Of a DNA stretch of 64,000 nt, positions 12,111-23,290 are shown piece after piece. A program made the translations under genes and the position numbers. A model generated the notes under the pieces. The model had not been told where the DNA came from. It saw only the letters and a program-made list of their open reading frames with translations, and searched no databases. The stretch lies in the NCBI GenBank assembly GCA_016081115.2, contig JABTTQ020003010.1, positions 62,001 through 126,000 on the forward strand, written 5' to 3'. The stretch comes from Rehmannia glutinosa (Eukaryota; Streptophyta; Magnoliopsida; Lamiales; Orobanchaceae). Position 1 is the first letter of the stretch; every line of letters begins with the position of its first letter.

Positions 12111-12600
12111 CGTTTTGAAATTCGGTGACTCGGCTTTTTTGTGCCACACCAACTTGATTGATTGTGCTTTTGCTAATAGACAAAAGTGGGTGTTGCGTTG
12201 ACCAATCTACTACATACATGTTGTTTTGTCTCGCATCCTTGCAACACAACTTCATTCGATTCAACATCCTTGATTTGGCATATACCCATGTTAAATCCAA
12301 CATTATAACCCTTGTCACGAGTTGGCCGATGCTTAGCAAATTGAAGTTTAGTCCTTCAACATATGCAACATCCGTGATTTTTAATCCATTTTTCTTGATG
12401 GATCCAATGCCTCTTATTTCTCCTGGAGCTTTATTTCCTCCAAATATGACTTTTGCTCCTTTAACTTCCTTGAATTTTGACAGATTTTTCTTATTTCTGT
12501 CATATGTCCGGGCGACCACTATCCATGTACCAGGTTCCGCACTCACTATTCCTTGAACCCGCAATCAATGAAATTAAGTTTTAGGTACCCATACTTGTCT
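12111..12600 (-). pseudogene. S1 protease and pre-integrase region
   Basis: The aspartic protease that processes Gag-Pol. The minus-strand bases near 12515-12545 encode W-Y-M-D-S-G in one frame, the copia protease active site, but the frame shifts immediately after. Downstream reads 'FGGNKAPGEIRGIG' and 'DVAYVEGLNFNLLSIGQL', typical of copia protease. The same region in S2 is 37861-38290. Confidence 0.75.
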
Positions 12601-14906
12601 GGGTCCCGAGAGATTAGAATTGTAAGATGATCCAACCAACTTATAGCCAAATGATTTGACTCTAAGGGGTTGCCATCTATCGTGCCATAATCATAATTAA
12701 TCTTGGCAAATGGCTTTGGGATTCTAGGTTCATACGGTTGTCTCTTTTGTCCGTATGCTACCGTTTCATGTGTTTTAGCAATCGCCTTCTTTGGGTAATT
12801 GTGGTGTCTCCGAGTGTAGTGTCTAGGTGCATATGTGTCTTCGATGAAAGCTCTTATACTTTTGGAATGGCCTTTCTTTGAGTTCTAGTGTCTTTGCCAT
12901 TTGGGCTTATATTCCATAAGTCTATCCGATAGTTCACATCATTCCAATCACTTGGCTTGGATATTTTCTACCATTCCCATCATATGTATTTCTTTTATAG
13001 ATTTTCTGGGGTTTTGGTAGCTCTGCTTTCTTCTTTACGAGTATTTTGTTTGGAGTTTTTGAGAACTCGATGAATCTCTTCTCACTGTCCTTTCAACGCA
13101 CTCAACTGGTCATTTTCCTTTTCCTTTATAACCAAGGCCGCTTTGCTTGTAATTGTGCTTTGGAGTGAATGTGTGTGCACCATTTGGAGTTTTGGATTGT
13201 TTAGACTCTTCATTGCTTGAAGATCCTTTTTCCAAAATTACTTTTGAGGTTTGACATAGCACAAAGGAATTAAATCCTAAGCCTGTCTTGTCTCCACATT
13301 CTCATTGACTCATAATAAGATCATCCAATGATTTAGATGCCTTAGTGAATGAGGCAATAACATTTTGAGGTCATTCTCCTCTTTTCTATGGCAGCTATTT
13401 TCGCTATTAGCTTGGCATTTTTAGCCTTTAAACTTTTATTCTCATCGCCTATTTGACCAGAGTACTCACCTCCTTAGTCACCGTGAGTTTTGGCTCTTGA
13501 GTAGTTGTTTTCCTCATTTAGTAGTGTGCGTGAGGATTTAATGTGTTCAAAATCTTTCATCATTTTGCCTAATGAATCATAAAGATCGGTGGGTGATGAA
13601 GTGCGTGTGTCACGATCCACTATCACTAGAACCGAGTTCGATGAGTTAGAGTGTACCTCATCTTCTTGGTCGAGGTTGATCTTGTTCCTTGGCCATCAAA
13701 CAGATTAGAGCTTCTTCTTCAGAGTCACTTGAGTAATCGCTTCACTACTTTCGACTCATCTATGTCTTTTGACTTGCATTTGTCTCAGATCTCTGCGCAG
13801 CCTAACATTGCCTTTTTCTTTTCTTGTCTCCTTTCTCTCGAAGACCTTTCTTTCTTCTTCATTTTCGTATTTGTTGACTACAGGATATGGGCAAGTCAAT
13901 GACATAGTGACTGGTTGCCTACAGTTCCAAAGATAGATGTTCAACCTTTTGATCAGCTCTCTTTCCATTCTTGGATTGTCGTCCTTTGATATTGACTTTT
14001 TGATGATCTCTGTTCTTTTGGTTGGCCTATCTTCTCTTGACTTGGAAGGAGCCGAGTGTCTTTTCGGGAGGATTCACCTTGCCTTTCTTGTAGCTCTTAT
14101 TGAAAAACTTGTTGAACCTTTTTACTAGTAGGGCTATTTCTTCCGGGTCAATGACTTTGACCTCAGCTCTCTTCCCATCTTTAACAATTAGAGCAATTTG
14201 TTTTGGGTACATTTGTCTCTTCCTGGTTTTTTTCTTCTCACTCAAACTCGTAGGCTTTGAGGCCTCGAGAATAGTTCATGGTTGGATGTCTTTGATAGGT
14301 CCATGGAATGTCTTAGTGCCATGACCTTCATTTCCCATTCGAGTTGGAAGACTTTTTAGATCTTCATACACATTTCTTCTCGTGTATATTCCTTTCCAAT
14401 CCGATGGCTCGTTGGTGATTTTCGTGAATCGAGCATCCGATTGATCTAGGTTCTCTCCCGAGATCATTTTTAAGTTCTCAAATTTCGTACATACCACCGA
14501 TAATTTGTTTTCTTTGATTTGCTCCGAGCCTTCACAAATCAATGTTAGCTTGTCCGCATTTCTTTAGCCGTTTTGCATGATTTGACTTTGTTGAACATGG
14601 CTTTGTCCATGGTTTTGTAAAGAATGTCCTTGGCCACATTGTCCAAGTTATATCTTTTTCTGTCATCATTTGTCCATTCAGCTCTTGGTTTTTCGATCAT
14701 AGCCGGTCCGGGAGCTATATCCTCTTCACCTTCACTGCAGCCTCTCTTCTTACAACTGTGTTCACTTTTAAGATTTGCAGTGGCCTATCCTCTATCACTA
14801 TCCACATCTCATCATGTAATGCTGATAAATGAGCCTGCATACGGATTTTCCAATCATCAAATTCTTCAATTGTGAACATAGGGATGCGTGTCAAGTTTGC
14901 TTCCAT
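12601..14906 (-). pseudogene. S1 Gag
   Basis: This is the capsid protein. The start ATG at 14906-14904 gives MEANLTRIPMFTIEEFDDWK, the characteristic start of Sirevirus-type copia Gag. Further pieces are 'ICEGSEQIKENKLSVV' near 14490-14540 and a basic segment near 14030-14240. A CCHC zinc-knuckle remnant lies near 13870-13920, recognisable as 'NCRQP' followed by 'CPYPVVN'; the middle His is out of frame. Frameshifts are frequent, and S2's copy breaks at different places. Confidence 0.8.
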
Positions 14907-15020
14907 TATGATAACCTTTTAATGATAAAAGGGGTTTTGAAAATTTAAGTACTAAAATAAACTTTGAAGAATTTGGAGATCTAGTTCAGTAACCAGTGCG
15001 GAAGGCTCAATGAACCAACT

Positions 15021-15032
15021 GCTCTGATACCA
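15021..15032 (-). other. S1 primer-binding site (tRNA-Met)
   Basis: The minus strand reads TGGTATCAGAGC, complementary to the 3' end of initiator tRNA-Met, two bases from the 5' LTR. S2's copy reads TGGTATCGAGC, lacking the A of CAG. Confidence 0.95.
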
Positions 15033-15034
15033 CT

Positions 15035-16598
15035 TGTAGGTCCCAAAGGATGCGGGTGTAAGGTTTAGAGGGGGGGTTGAATAAACCTTACAAACTTTTT
15101 CTATTTAGTCCTTTTTAAAGATCAGAGTTGATGTTACACAGTTGTGTCCTTGGTGGACAACCAATTTAGTTAATCAAGAGAGTTAGTCTCTCAAATGACT
15201 CAATCGAGCCGTTGATGGAATAACTCAGCCGTTAAGACTAAATTAACTCAACTGTAGTTTGTTTTCAGCGGAAGACTTAACACCCTTAATAAAGGTTAAG
15301 CAAAGATTTAATGTTTGGTTTAGTACTTAGAAATTATCAAGTGGATAGCAAATTTGTCAGCAGAGTTAAACAAATAAGATGCAGGAATTAAAGTGCTGAA
15401 ATGTAAATGACACAATAAGATTTTTATAGAGGTTCGAAGATGGGGTAATTCTTCTACTCCTCTCTTCTCCAATCTCCTGGAGGAATCCACTAGGTATTGA
15501 TCAGTATACAAAGTGGTAACAGTCCAGATACAAGTCTTGATCACACAGCTGACTTGATCCTTTGGGACTCAGTCGAGATGCCTTGATCACTCAGCTGGCT
15601 TCTCGTACGACTCAGCTTCTTCACAGGGCAGCTGCCTTGCTACTACAGCCCACTTGCTCAAGCTCTTTGGATTTGATCACGAAGCCCTCCAAAAACTCGA
15701 GACTGGTTCGACCTTGAACTTTCCTACAATCCTTCGTGGAATGTAGACCCCTTGATTCTTCAATAATTTCCTCTTCAACTGATAGAAGTTATCTTTCCTT
15801 CACAGGTGAGTGTTGGATTGATGATCTTCGTAATGTAGGCTTGAGGATTAATCTTGAATAATTTGAGAATATTTTCGGTTACAATTCTAATAATTGCTTG
15901 AATGTTTGTGGTTCAGGTAACCTACTCTCAGAGTCATTCCTCAGCCTTTTATAGTGATCTTTCAAGAAATTTGCCCGTTAAAGAGATAGTCTTATTTTTG
16001 AAAGTCACTTGTGGACGTTGGCTTGTCTTGTTGCAGTCCTTGAATTTGCCACTTCCTCGTATAAAATGTTCTTCACTTTTCAGAGTTCGACACGGTGTAG
16101 TGCTTCCCATTGGTTTATTCCTTTTGCACGCGCTTCTGGGACTGAGCACTTCGAGAAAGGTAGCATGGAGATATTACTTGTTTAAGTAATTCTCTTGATT
16201 TAGGCAACGAATCTCTTTCAGATTATCTCGACTTGACCGCATTTCCTTGCTTTCCCCAGGTGACTTAGAGTCGCCTTCCAATCATTGGATGACTCTCCTG
16301 TCACTTCGACTTGAGACTTGGCTATGTTTGGTGACTTGATCGATACTCCACTCACCGCATCTCACTGTTCCTTGATCGAGTCCACGACTTCTCTTCTTTG
16401 CCATACTAAGTCGCCTTGCAAAACAAGTCTTCCTTCCGATCTTGATTGTCTTTTTTTCATGTTTTAGTCATAGTCGACTTAACTCACTTGATCAGCCCTA
16501 TTTATTACAATACGAGTTTATAAAAAAATGGGGTGCCAACTTCCTATTCTAAGTTTTACATGGCATTCATCAAAATCTAAACAATAAATTTCCCAACA
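15035..16598 (-). repeat. S1 5' LTR
   Basis: 1,564 bases beginning tgtaggtccc and ending tttcccaaca on the plus strand, next to the primer site. It is colinear with 3102-4653. As the 5' LTR it should carry S1's promoter. The run of frames near 15902-16189 is unlikely to be coding. Confidence 0.93.
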
Positions 16599-16603
16599 AA
16601 ATT

Positions 16604-17007
16604 TCATATGGCGGCGACCTGTATTGGTTGCAGTACCGACCGAGTTTTTCACCCACAAAATGTTGGAATTGGCTTTTAAGACCTTCTTCAAAGTTGTAGC
16701 TCTATCTCTTAGCTTTCCATATCCACTTGAATCATCTCAATATCAATTTTTTAGAGAAAGTTATTGCCAAAATACGAAACGCTGCCGCATGATGGAAATT
16801 TCGACGCGTTTGGGCGTTTCTTCAAATCAATCTCTCGTTGTTTGCTCGTTTGTACTTCTTTTGATACACGATTCATTACTATGACTATAAACTCAATATA
16901 ATTGGCTCTCAACATGGCTTGGCTACTCAAATGACTCAAAATACTAAAAAACAACACAAAACTCAAGTCTAGGAAGCCCAAATCATTGGTATAAAACCAA
17001 GTGAACA
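16604..17007 (-). repeat. G1 LTR, outer part
   Basis: This is the continuation of 2022-3101 beyond the S1 insertion and its AAATT duplication. It ends with 'gtgaaca' at 17007, the partner of 'tgttcgcc' at 2022. Immediately beyond, K1's reverse transcriptase frame stops being readable right after the residues KWVF, which marks the insertion point. Confidence 0.75.
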
Positions 17008-17480
17008 AAAACCCACTTATGATCAACAATTTTCATTTCAGAGGAAAAGGGAACCGAATCCCAAGTATGGTTCTTAATAAGAGTTGAATACTCAGTATCC
17101 ATTGCCTCCTTCCATTTGGGATGTGATAAAGCCTCCATAACAGTAGATAGTTCAGAAGTATTGAGAATAGCAGAGAAAGTTTTTGGCTTGAAGATGCCTA
17201 GCTTGGATCTAGTGATCATAGGATGAAGAGAGGGATTTGGAGAATTAGATATAGGAGACTGAGAGACTGAGGGACTGAGAGCTAGTGGAGAGGCTGAGGA
17301 AGTAGGAGAATGTGAAATTGCTGGTATGGAAGGTGGAGAAGCAGGTGCAGCACGGAGAGAGAATGAAGAGGATGTAGTTGGAGGAGATGAAATAGGAAGA
17401 GAGGGTAAGAAACTTGGAGTTGGAAAAGCAGCAGGTGTATCAGTGGTTGACTGAGAGGAAAATAGAGATTTCATCTTCAT
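17008..17480 (-). pseudogene. K1 reverse transcriptase, N-terminal part only
   Basis: A Ser/Pro/Ala-rich linker leads to the word 'MITRSKLGIFKPK' and then to 'KWKEAMDTEYSTLIKNHTW' and 'DHKWVF', the standard entry into a copia reverse transcriptase. The frame is cut after KWVF by the end of the G1 LTR, so palm and catalytic box are missing here. A frameshift separates it from the integrase (they overlap at 17440-17480). Confidence 0.85.
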
Positions 17481-18312
17481 TAAAACTCATAGTGCTTGCA
17501 ATATAAATTTTGCCAAAAGGACTAAGACACATGTACCCTTTGTGAAATGGGCTATAGCCAATAAACACACATTTAGAAGATATATACTGGAGTTTGTGAT
17601 TATAATAAGGATGGAGATAAGGAAAGCATGCACATCCAAAAACTCTAAGAAAATTATAATTAGGAATTTTACCAAAAGGTTTTTGAAAAGGAGATATGTT
17701 TTGGAGAGTAGGAGTAGGTAGTCTGTTTATAGTAAAGACAGAAGAAACAAAAGAATCCCACCAGAACTTATAGGGTAAACTAGAATTTGCTAAGAGAGTT
17801 AGTCCCATATCCACAATGTGTTGGTGTTTTCTCTCCGGTTTCCCATTTTGTTGGTAGGTGTAGGGACAAGGGTGTCTAGGTTGAACTCCCAGAGATAGTA
17901 AATAAGAGGAGATAGGTCTATAATCACCACCCCAATCACACTGAAATGTTTGAATTTTTGAATTGAAGTGAGTATTGACAAGTGCAACAAATTGTTTGAG
18001 AATAGAGAGTGCTTCTCCTTTGTATTGTAAAGGATAAATCCAGGTGTAATTAGTAAAATCATCAAGGAAGTGAAGATAGTATTTAAAGCCATGAACTGAA
18101 GGTGTGTATGTTGGTCCCCATACATCTGAGTAAATTAATTGGAATGGAGCAGTAGTGTGAGATTTAGAATGAGGAAATGGATGTGCATGTAATTTTCCAA
18201 CCTTGCAAGAATCACAGAAATTTAAAGAAGACAAATTCACAGAAACTTTCAATTGTTTGAGTACATTGGAAACAACAGAAGGAGAGCAATGACCTAAACG
18301 TTTATGCCACAT
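17440..18312 (-). pseudogene. K1 integrase
   Basis: A nearly complete copia integrase of 290 codons. It contains a His-x-Cys zinc motif (WHKRLGH … CDSCKVGK) and the catalytic core with Asp in SDVWGP, Asp in CDWGGDY and Glu in NGKPERKH. The usual D-N-G-G-E-F box reads D-W-G-G-D-Y, so neighbouring residues are altered though the three acidic residues can be placed. The C-terminal 'FGCACFPYLHPY' is typical. It is the longest open frame left in K1. Confidence 0.88.
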
Positions 18313-18314
18313 TT

Positions 18315-18770
18315 TTACATCATTATTGAGAGAAAGAAAACGGAGCTAGACTGCAGGGCTTTGGAGGTAGTGCAACCAGATTTTGACAGATCAATGCAAT
18401 ATAGACCATCTTTTAGTGAACCTCTCAGCAGCACTTGATGTGTCATTTTGTCCTTGACAAAACAATAATCGGAGTGAAATTCAATGAACACATGTTTATC
18501 TCTAGTAAGTTGAGAAATGGACAGAAGATTTTTAGATATATCTGGCACATATAACATGTTATTAAGGAGAAAAGGTTTGGAGATAAGAGTGGAAGAGAGA
18601 ATGGCTGAACCAATGTGAGAAATGCGAAGAGGTGAACCATTACCTATGGTGAGTTTATCATTCCCTTTGTAAGGAGAGTAAATGCTAAGATTATTCAGAT
18701 CAGCATTCACATGAGCTGTTGCACCACTATCCACATACCAATTAGCATCAACCTCAGCAGAATTCCTGGG
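18315..18770 (-). pseudogene. K1 protease
   Basis: The active site reads M-D-S-G-A-T-A-H near 18710-18735, with the usual copia protease continuation 'LTIGNGSPLRISHIG' and 'LYVPDISKNLLSISQL'. The frame ends about one codon before the integrase frame. Confidence 0.85.
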
Positions 18771-19815
18771 ATCAAATGAATTACATGCAGCCTGAGTGAG
18801 ATGAGACTGAAAACTGACATTAGATGAATCATAAGATGGAGCAGGCTTATAATTATCAGTAGTTGTAGAAGCAATATGAGCCTGAGCAGAGGATAAATCA
18901 ATGCCAACAAAATTAACATGAATCTCTTAAAACACTTGGATGCTATGTGATTATTCTTCCACGATTTGGCAGACGACTGCTTTCTGAAACCAACCTCCGC
19001 CTCTTCCTATAGAAAAACCACCACGAGATCCCCGAGATATACCACCACGAGATCCAAAATTCTCGGGAAAGAAAGGCTTTTAGTAACCATATGAGCATTA
19101 GGATTAACAACCATTGATATAGGATCATGTAGATGAGTCTCGAGACATGTGTTGAATCGCATTTCATGTGTCTCAAGAGCATACCGCACATCTTGTAAGG
19201 TAAGAGGTTACGTTTCGAGCACTCAAATTCACAACAATAGATTCCAATTCAAAGACCAAGACCACGTAGAATATGAATAATAAGATCATCATCGGAAATG
19301 ACTTGTTCTGCAGCATGGATTTGATCTGCAATTCCCTGCATTTTTAAAATATAATCTGCAATAGATAAATCTCCTTTCTTCGAAGCATGTAATCGAGCTC
19401 AAGATGTTGAACTCTAGCACGAGAGTGAGATCGAAAGGAAGTTTCTAAGATAGGTCCAAAGTTCAAACAGAAGTAGTACATCTACTAACATATCCCTTCG
19501 TTGATTCGTAAATGGAAGAGATGATCCAAAAAAGAAGTCGATCACGCTGTATCCAAATCGAATAAGCAGGATTTGGTACACATCCAAAGGAAGAAGATGA
19601 TTCTTCAATAAATGGTGAAGATGCAGATGCCTTGCTTGGGACGTAAATTCATCGAAACCATGTGCTTTGATGCATTTGCTAGGATTTGAATCGCCAAGAT
19701 TGAGTAATTGTTGCGATCAAGTCTAATAGGAATCGCATGAAAAGTGGGAAGAATAATGTTCACGGAGAAGAAAACTCCATTGCGAGAAAGAAATCAGGAA
19801 AAATGACCGCCACCG
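18771..19815 (-). pseudogene. K1 Gag relic
   Basis: Broken into many short frames. A recognisable piece is near 19690-19760, where the minus strand reads AIPIRLDRNNYS, matching the N-terminal copia Gag pattern 'l.irLdr.NY..W'. No continuous zinc knuckle could be read. The start codon is uncertain. Confidence 0.6.
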
Positions 19816-19822
19816 GATCAAA

Positions 19823-19837
19823 TAGCTCTAGATACCA
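19823..19837 (-). other. K1 primer-binding site (variant tRNA-Met)
   Basis: The minus strand reads TGGTATCTAGAGCTA directly inside the LTR. It is the same variant as in K2 (56657-56670). It differs from the usual TGGTATCAGAGC by CTA in place of CA. Confidence 0.8.
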
Positions 19838-20034
19838 TGCTAAATATCAGAAATATTTGACATATTGAGATTTAATGAGAAATGAAAACTAAAACAATTT
19901 TATTCATCAGTTGAGCTACTATTTATACAGGGGAGTTAGTTAGGAATAACAGAAAATGGTTAATACCAAAACTACCCGTAACAACTTAACTAACTAGTGG
20001 ACGGTTAGTTATTTATAACTGCTAACTAATAACA
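19838..20034 (-). repeat. K1 5' LTR
   Basis: 197 bases, tgctaaatat … ctaataaca on the plus strand, with TG…CA ends, adjoining the primer site. The right edge is the junction with the L3 gene. Confidence 0.82.
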
Positions 20035-21328
20035 TTAATAAACGTCTCTTCGCTCTCTCCCTCAATGGTTCCTCCTACTCATCCAAACCCCAGCTTATCT
20101 CTGCCTCAATGGAGACCGGAATCGGCGTCATGGACACAAAACTAGGAATGATGTCATTCTTCGATTCCTCTGGCGCCATAATCCCCGTGACCGTAGTCGG
20201 CTTCCATGAGGGTAACATTGTTACTCATGTCAAGACAGAGGCCACCGATGGGTACAACGCTGTTCATGTCAGGTACTAGAGAGTCCGAGATAGAAAATTG
20301 ACGAAATCGGAGCTAGGGCACTTGGAAAAGTCTGGAATTATTCCCCTGCAGCATTTGCAGGAGTTTAGGCTGCAATCGGTTGTGGGTTTTGAGCTGAATA
20401 AGTGGCTAGATGTGGAGGAGTTGTTTAAAGAAGGAGATTTCATTGACATCTCCGGGACTACCATCGGCAAGGGGTTCCAAGGTAATTAATTTTATATTTT
20501 TACTTTACTAAATCTTTTGTTGTGTATATACATTGTTTGCGGTAGTACTCTGTGCATTGATTGTATTTGAATGTCTCTGAAACTGAAAAGGATTCATTGA
20601 TGCCATATATGCTTTTATTTATTCACTATTATACTTACATCTGTAGTTGAATGTGAACAAGTATTGTGATGTTATTGGTAAATTGATTAATTTCGGAGGA
20701 CTTACTGCTGCATAATTCAGAATCTTGATTTGTTGTTTTAGTTTCTGAAAAAAATAAAAGAAAAACAACTTGAGTGGCTTGATGCATGAAAACAACTTGA
20801 ATCCATAAGAATTTATGTAAACGTGGTATTTTGAGTGTTATGCAATTTGGAAAAACTTAGCGGTTGCAGGAATATTAATTTAAAATCCACCAAACGCCGT
20901 TCATTTGTAAGTTCTTTGCATTAGCCTTTGTGCTTCCTCATTTGCTCTGTTAAGAAGCTGTTATAATTTTTTGTACTCGATCTTGGCATGTTTCTCGTTA
21001 GAATCGACATAATGAGTCTCATTGGCATGATTAACTAGGTGGTATGAAGAGACATAACTTCAAGAGAGGCCTTATGACCCACGGATCGAAGAGCCACCGA
21101 CAGCTTGGATTCGTTGGGGTTGGTACTACGCCTGGACGTGTATACAAGGGCAAGAAAATGCCCGGGAGAATGGGAGGCACTAAGACAAAGATTCGAAAGC
21201 TTAAGGTTGTCAAGATTGACAACGACCTCAATGTTGTGATGATCAAAGGGGTTGTACCTGGTAAGCTCGAAAATCTTCTTCGTATTACTCCGGCAAAGAT
21301 TGTGGGCAAAAATATACCCAAAAACTAG
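20035..21328 (+). pseudogene. RPL3: plastid ribosomal protein L3 gene, 5'-truncated, one in-frame stop
   Basis: This nuclear gene encodes the plastid (bacterial-type) 50S protein uL3, which binds 23S rRNA near the peptidyl-transferase centre. Exon 1 ends at 20481 (CAA-G/GTAATT). The intron is 20482-21038 and exon 2 is 21039-21328, joining in phase to give F-Q-G-G-M-K-R-H-N-F. Exon 2 holds the L3 signature HGSKSHRQLG … TPGRVYKGKKMPGRMGG. From the ATG at 20109 the span is 220 codons, the length of mature L3. In-frame codons upstream (20035-20108) look like the end of a transit peptide and are cut by K1's LTR. A TAG at 20277-20279 replaces an Arg codon. Probably a pseudogene, but otherwise open and well conserved. 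Confidence 0.85.
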
Positions 21329-21587
21329 TTTTAACTCTTTATACTTCTTTTCCGGATATGTTGTGGTTCGTGTAATTTTGTGTTCGAATTAGGGATATAG
21401 CAAATTATATTCCTTTGTTGAGCTTAGTTTGTTATGGTTTTTACATTGATGGGATAAAACAATAATCAATTTTGAGGCAACCAAGAAATGTTGTAAGATA
21501 AGTGATCAATTTATTTGTCTAATTGATTGGGTTTGTTGGGTGCCGTTGATTAGAATTTGGATTGAAAATTTCCTTGAATGAAAAATA
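21329..21587 (+). other. 3' flank of the L3 gene
   Basis: The AT-rich stretch probably includes the 3' untranslated region. It ends at the K2 insertion site; before the insertion it continued into the MITE now at 56902. Confidence 0.6.
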
Positions 21588-21814
21588 TGAAAACAGCGTG
21601 AGCATTCATTGAGAAGAAAAGGGAAATTTTATTTAACCAACTCAAACTAACACATTCCAGTTGCATGTGTATTTATAGGTACAGAAAATGAGATACACGT
21701 GTAAGCCTATGTATCAGCTAAGTAAAGGAAGAAATGAATTACAATGTAACCCAAACAAAACACAAGCTCGTAAACATAAAGCCCAATACTAACATAAGGC
21801 CCAATACTCCAACA
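21588..21814 (-). repeat. K2 3' LTR
   Basis: Starts tgaaaacagc and ends ctccaaca on the plus strand. It matches 56671-56896. Most differences between the pair fall at CAG/CTG words. Confidence 0.93.
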
Positions 21815-23290
21815 GCCCCCCTTAAGTTGAGCCGTGGTGGAAATCGGACAGGCCCAACTTGGACAACAACTCATAAAACACTGCCTTTCCAGGGAGCTTA
21901 GAGAAAATGTCAGCAAGCTGCATGTGGGAAGAGATCTTGAGAGGAGCCACGAAGCCAGCCTTGTATTGATTCTGAATCACATGACTATCAATGTCAAGGT
22001 GCTTCGTGCGCTCATGAAACATCGGGTTTGCAACAATATGAAGTGCGGCTAGTTGGCGCACCACAAAGGAACAAGTAGGGGCAATGAAACGTGGAAATCT
22101 TTAGCAAGATAGGATAACCACATGAGTTCACACACTAGTGCCCATGGCCCGTACTCGGCCTCCGCTGTACTCCGAGACACGGTGAATTGCTTCTTGGTTT
22201 TCCAGAAATCAAGGAAGAACCCAAGAAGACACAATACCCAGTGAGTATCACTACAAAACCCCCAATCTACATCACAATATGCCTTGAGAGTAAGAGGATG
22301 GTTGAGGAATAAAATAGCCCAAGGGAAGGGGAGCTCTTCAGGTATCGAATGAGATGCATAGCAAAGATCGGTGAGAGGTGTAAGGGTCATTAACGAACTG
22401 GCTAAGTTGTTGGACTGCATAAGTAATATCAGCTCGGGTGAGATTGAGATAAAGGAGCCGCCCAACAATTCTTCTGTATTGTTCAGCATCACCCAAAGGT
22501 GTCCCCTCCTTCCCTGCCAGACTAAGACCTTGAGAGAGAGAGAGGCATAGAAGGCGGGTTTGCAATGCAAAGATTCCTGCATCTTCCAGCAAATCCACAA
22601 TATATTTTCTTTGGTTGAGAAAAGTCACTTGAGTAGTCATGGCTATCTCCAAGCCAAGGAAGTATTTTTTGTGCCAAGATCCTTGATGGTAAATAGGTGA
22701 TCTCAGGCGTTTCTTAAGAGCCGCAATCTCAAAGACCACATGACCCAGTGATGAGGACATCATCCACATAAATGAGAAATGCTAAGAAAGAATCATAAGT
22801 GACTTTGAGAAAAAGGCAATGGTCATTTGGACTATTTAAGGCCAAAAGCAAGCAACTTATTACACAACTCCCCTGTTTCATTGCCTAGATGCCTGTTTTA
22901 ATCCATAAAGACTCCTCCGCAAGTGACATACTTGACCGGGGAGTGCCTTAGTATAACCAAGCAGGAGTTAGCATGTAAATATCATCATCCAAAAACCATG
23001 TAAAAAGCAATCATTAATGTTAAGTTGTTGCAAGCCCACCCCTTCATAGTAGCCAGGGCAATAAAGAACCTAATTGTGATAAGCTTTGCAACGGGGGAAA
23101 AAAATCCACATAATCAATGCCTTGCACCTGATGGTACCCCTAAGCCACCAATCGAGCCTTATACCTCTCAACACGCGCTTATCCGCTTCCTTTTTACCTT
23201 AAAGACCCGTTTATTTCCTATGGCCTTCTTTCCTATTGGAAGAGCAGTAAGGTCCAATGTGTGATTGAGTTCGAAGGCCTCAATTTCCTA
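21815..23290 (-). pseudogene. K2 reverse transcriptase and RNase H (with purine tract)
   Basis: The purine tract AAGGGGGGC adjoins the LTR at 21815. On the minus strand from 23290 I read fragments of the entry segment (ALPIGKKAIGNKRVFKVK near 23220) and the catalytic Tyr-Val-Asp-Asp at 22759-22770. The segment 'YFLGLEIAMTTQ … QRKYIVDLLEDAG' follows near 22570-22680. RNase H pieces include 'AYCDVDWGFCSDT' and 'STAEAEYGPWALVCEL' near 22120-22290, and 'TKHLDIDSHVIQNQ' near 21970. Many frameshifts and stops break it, most densely at 22770-23220. Confidence 0.82.

Larger units (their letters stand above)
3102..16598 (-). mobile_element. S1: complete Sirevirus-type Ty1/copia retrotransposon
   Basis: The element is 13,497 bases and is bounded by the 5-bp duplication AAATT at 3097-3101 and 16599-16603. 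LTRs of 1,552 and 1,564 bases begin TGTTGGGAAA and end CCTACA on the minus strand. A tRNA-Met primer site lies inside the 5' LTR and a purine tract inside the 3' LTR. Order on the minus strand is gag, protease, integrase, reverse transcriptase, RNase H, then an extra 4-kb coding region before the 3' LTR. Copia domain order plus long LTRs plus a gene after pol is the Sirevirus (SIRE/Maximus) plan. All frames are broken as given. It is inserted in the LTR of G1. Confidence 0.93.
17008..20034 (-). mobile_element. K1: short-LTR Ty1/copia element, 5' half
   Basis: The minus-strand order from 20034 is LTR, primer site, gag relic, protease, integrase, start of reverse transcriptase. The rest of the element lies beyond G1, outside the window. 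The 197-bp LTR and the TGGTATCTAGAGC primer site are also seen in K2, so the two may belong to the same broad lineage (perhaps Ale/Retrofit). That lineage name is inference. K1's LTR abuts the ribosomal protein L3 gene and truncates its 5' end. Confidence 0.88.
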
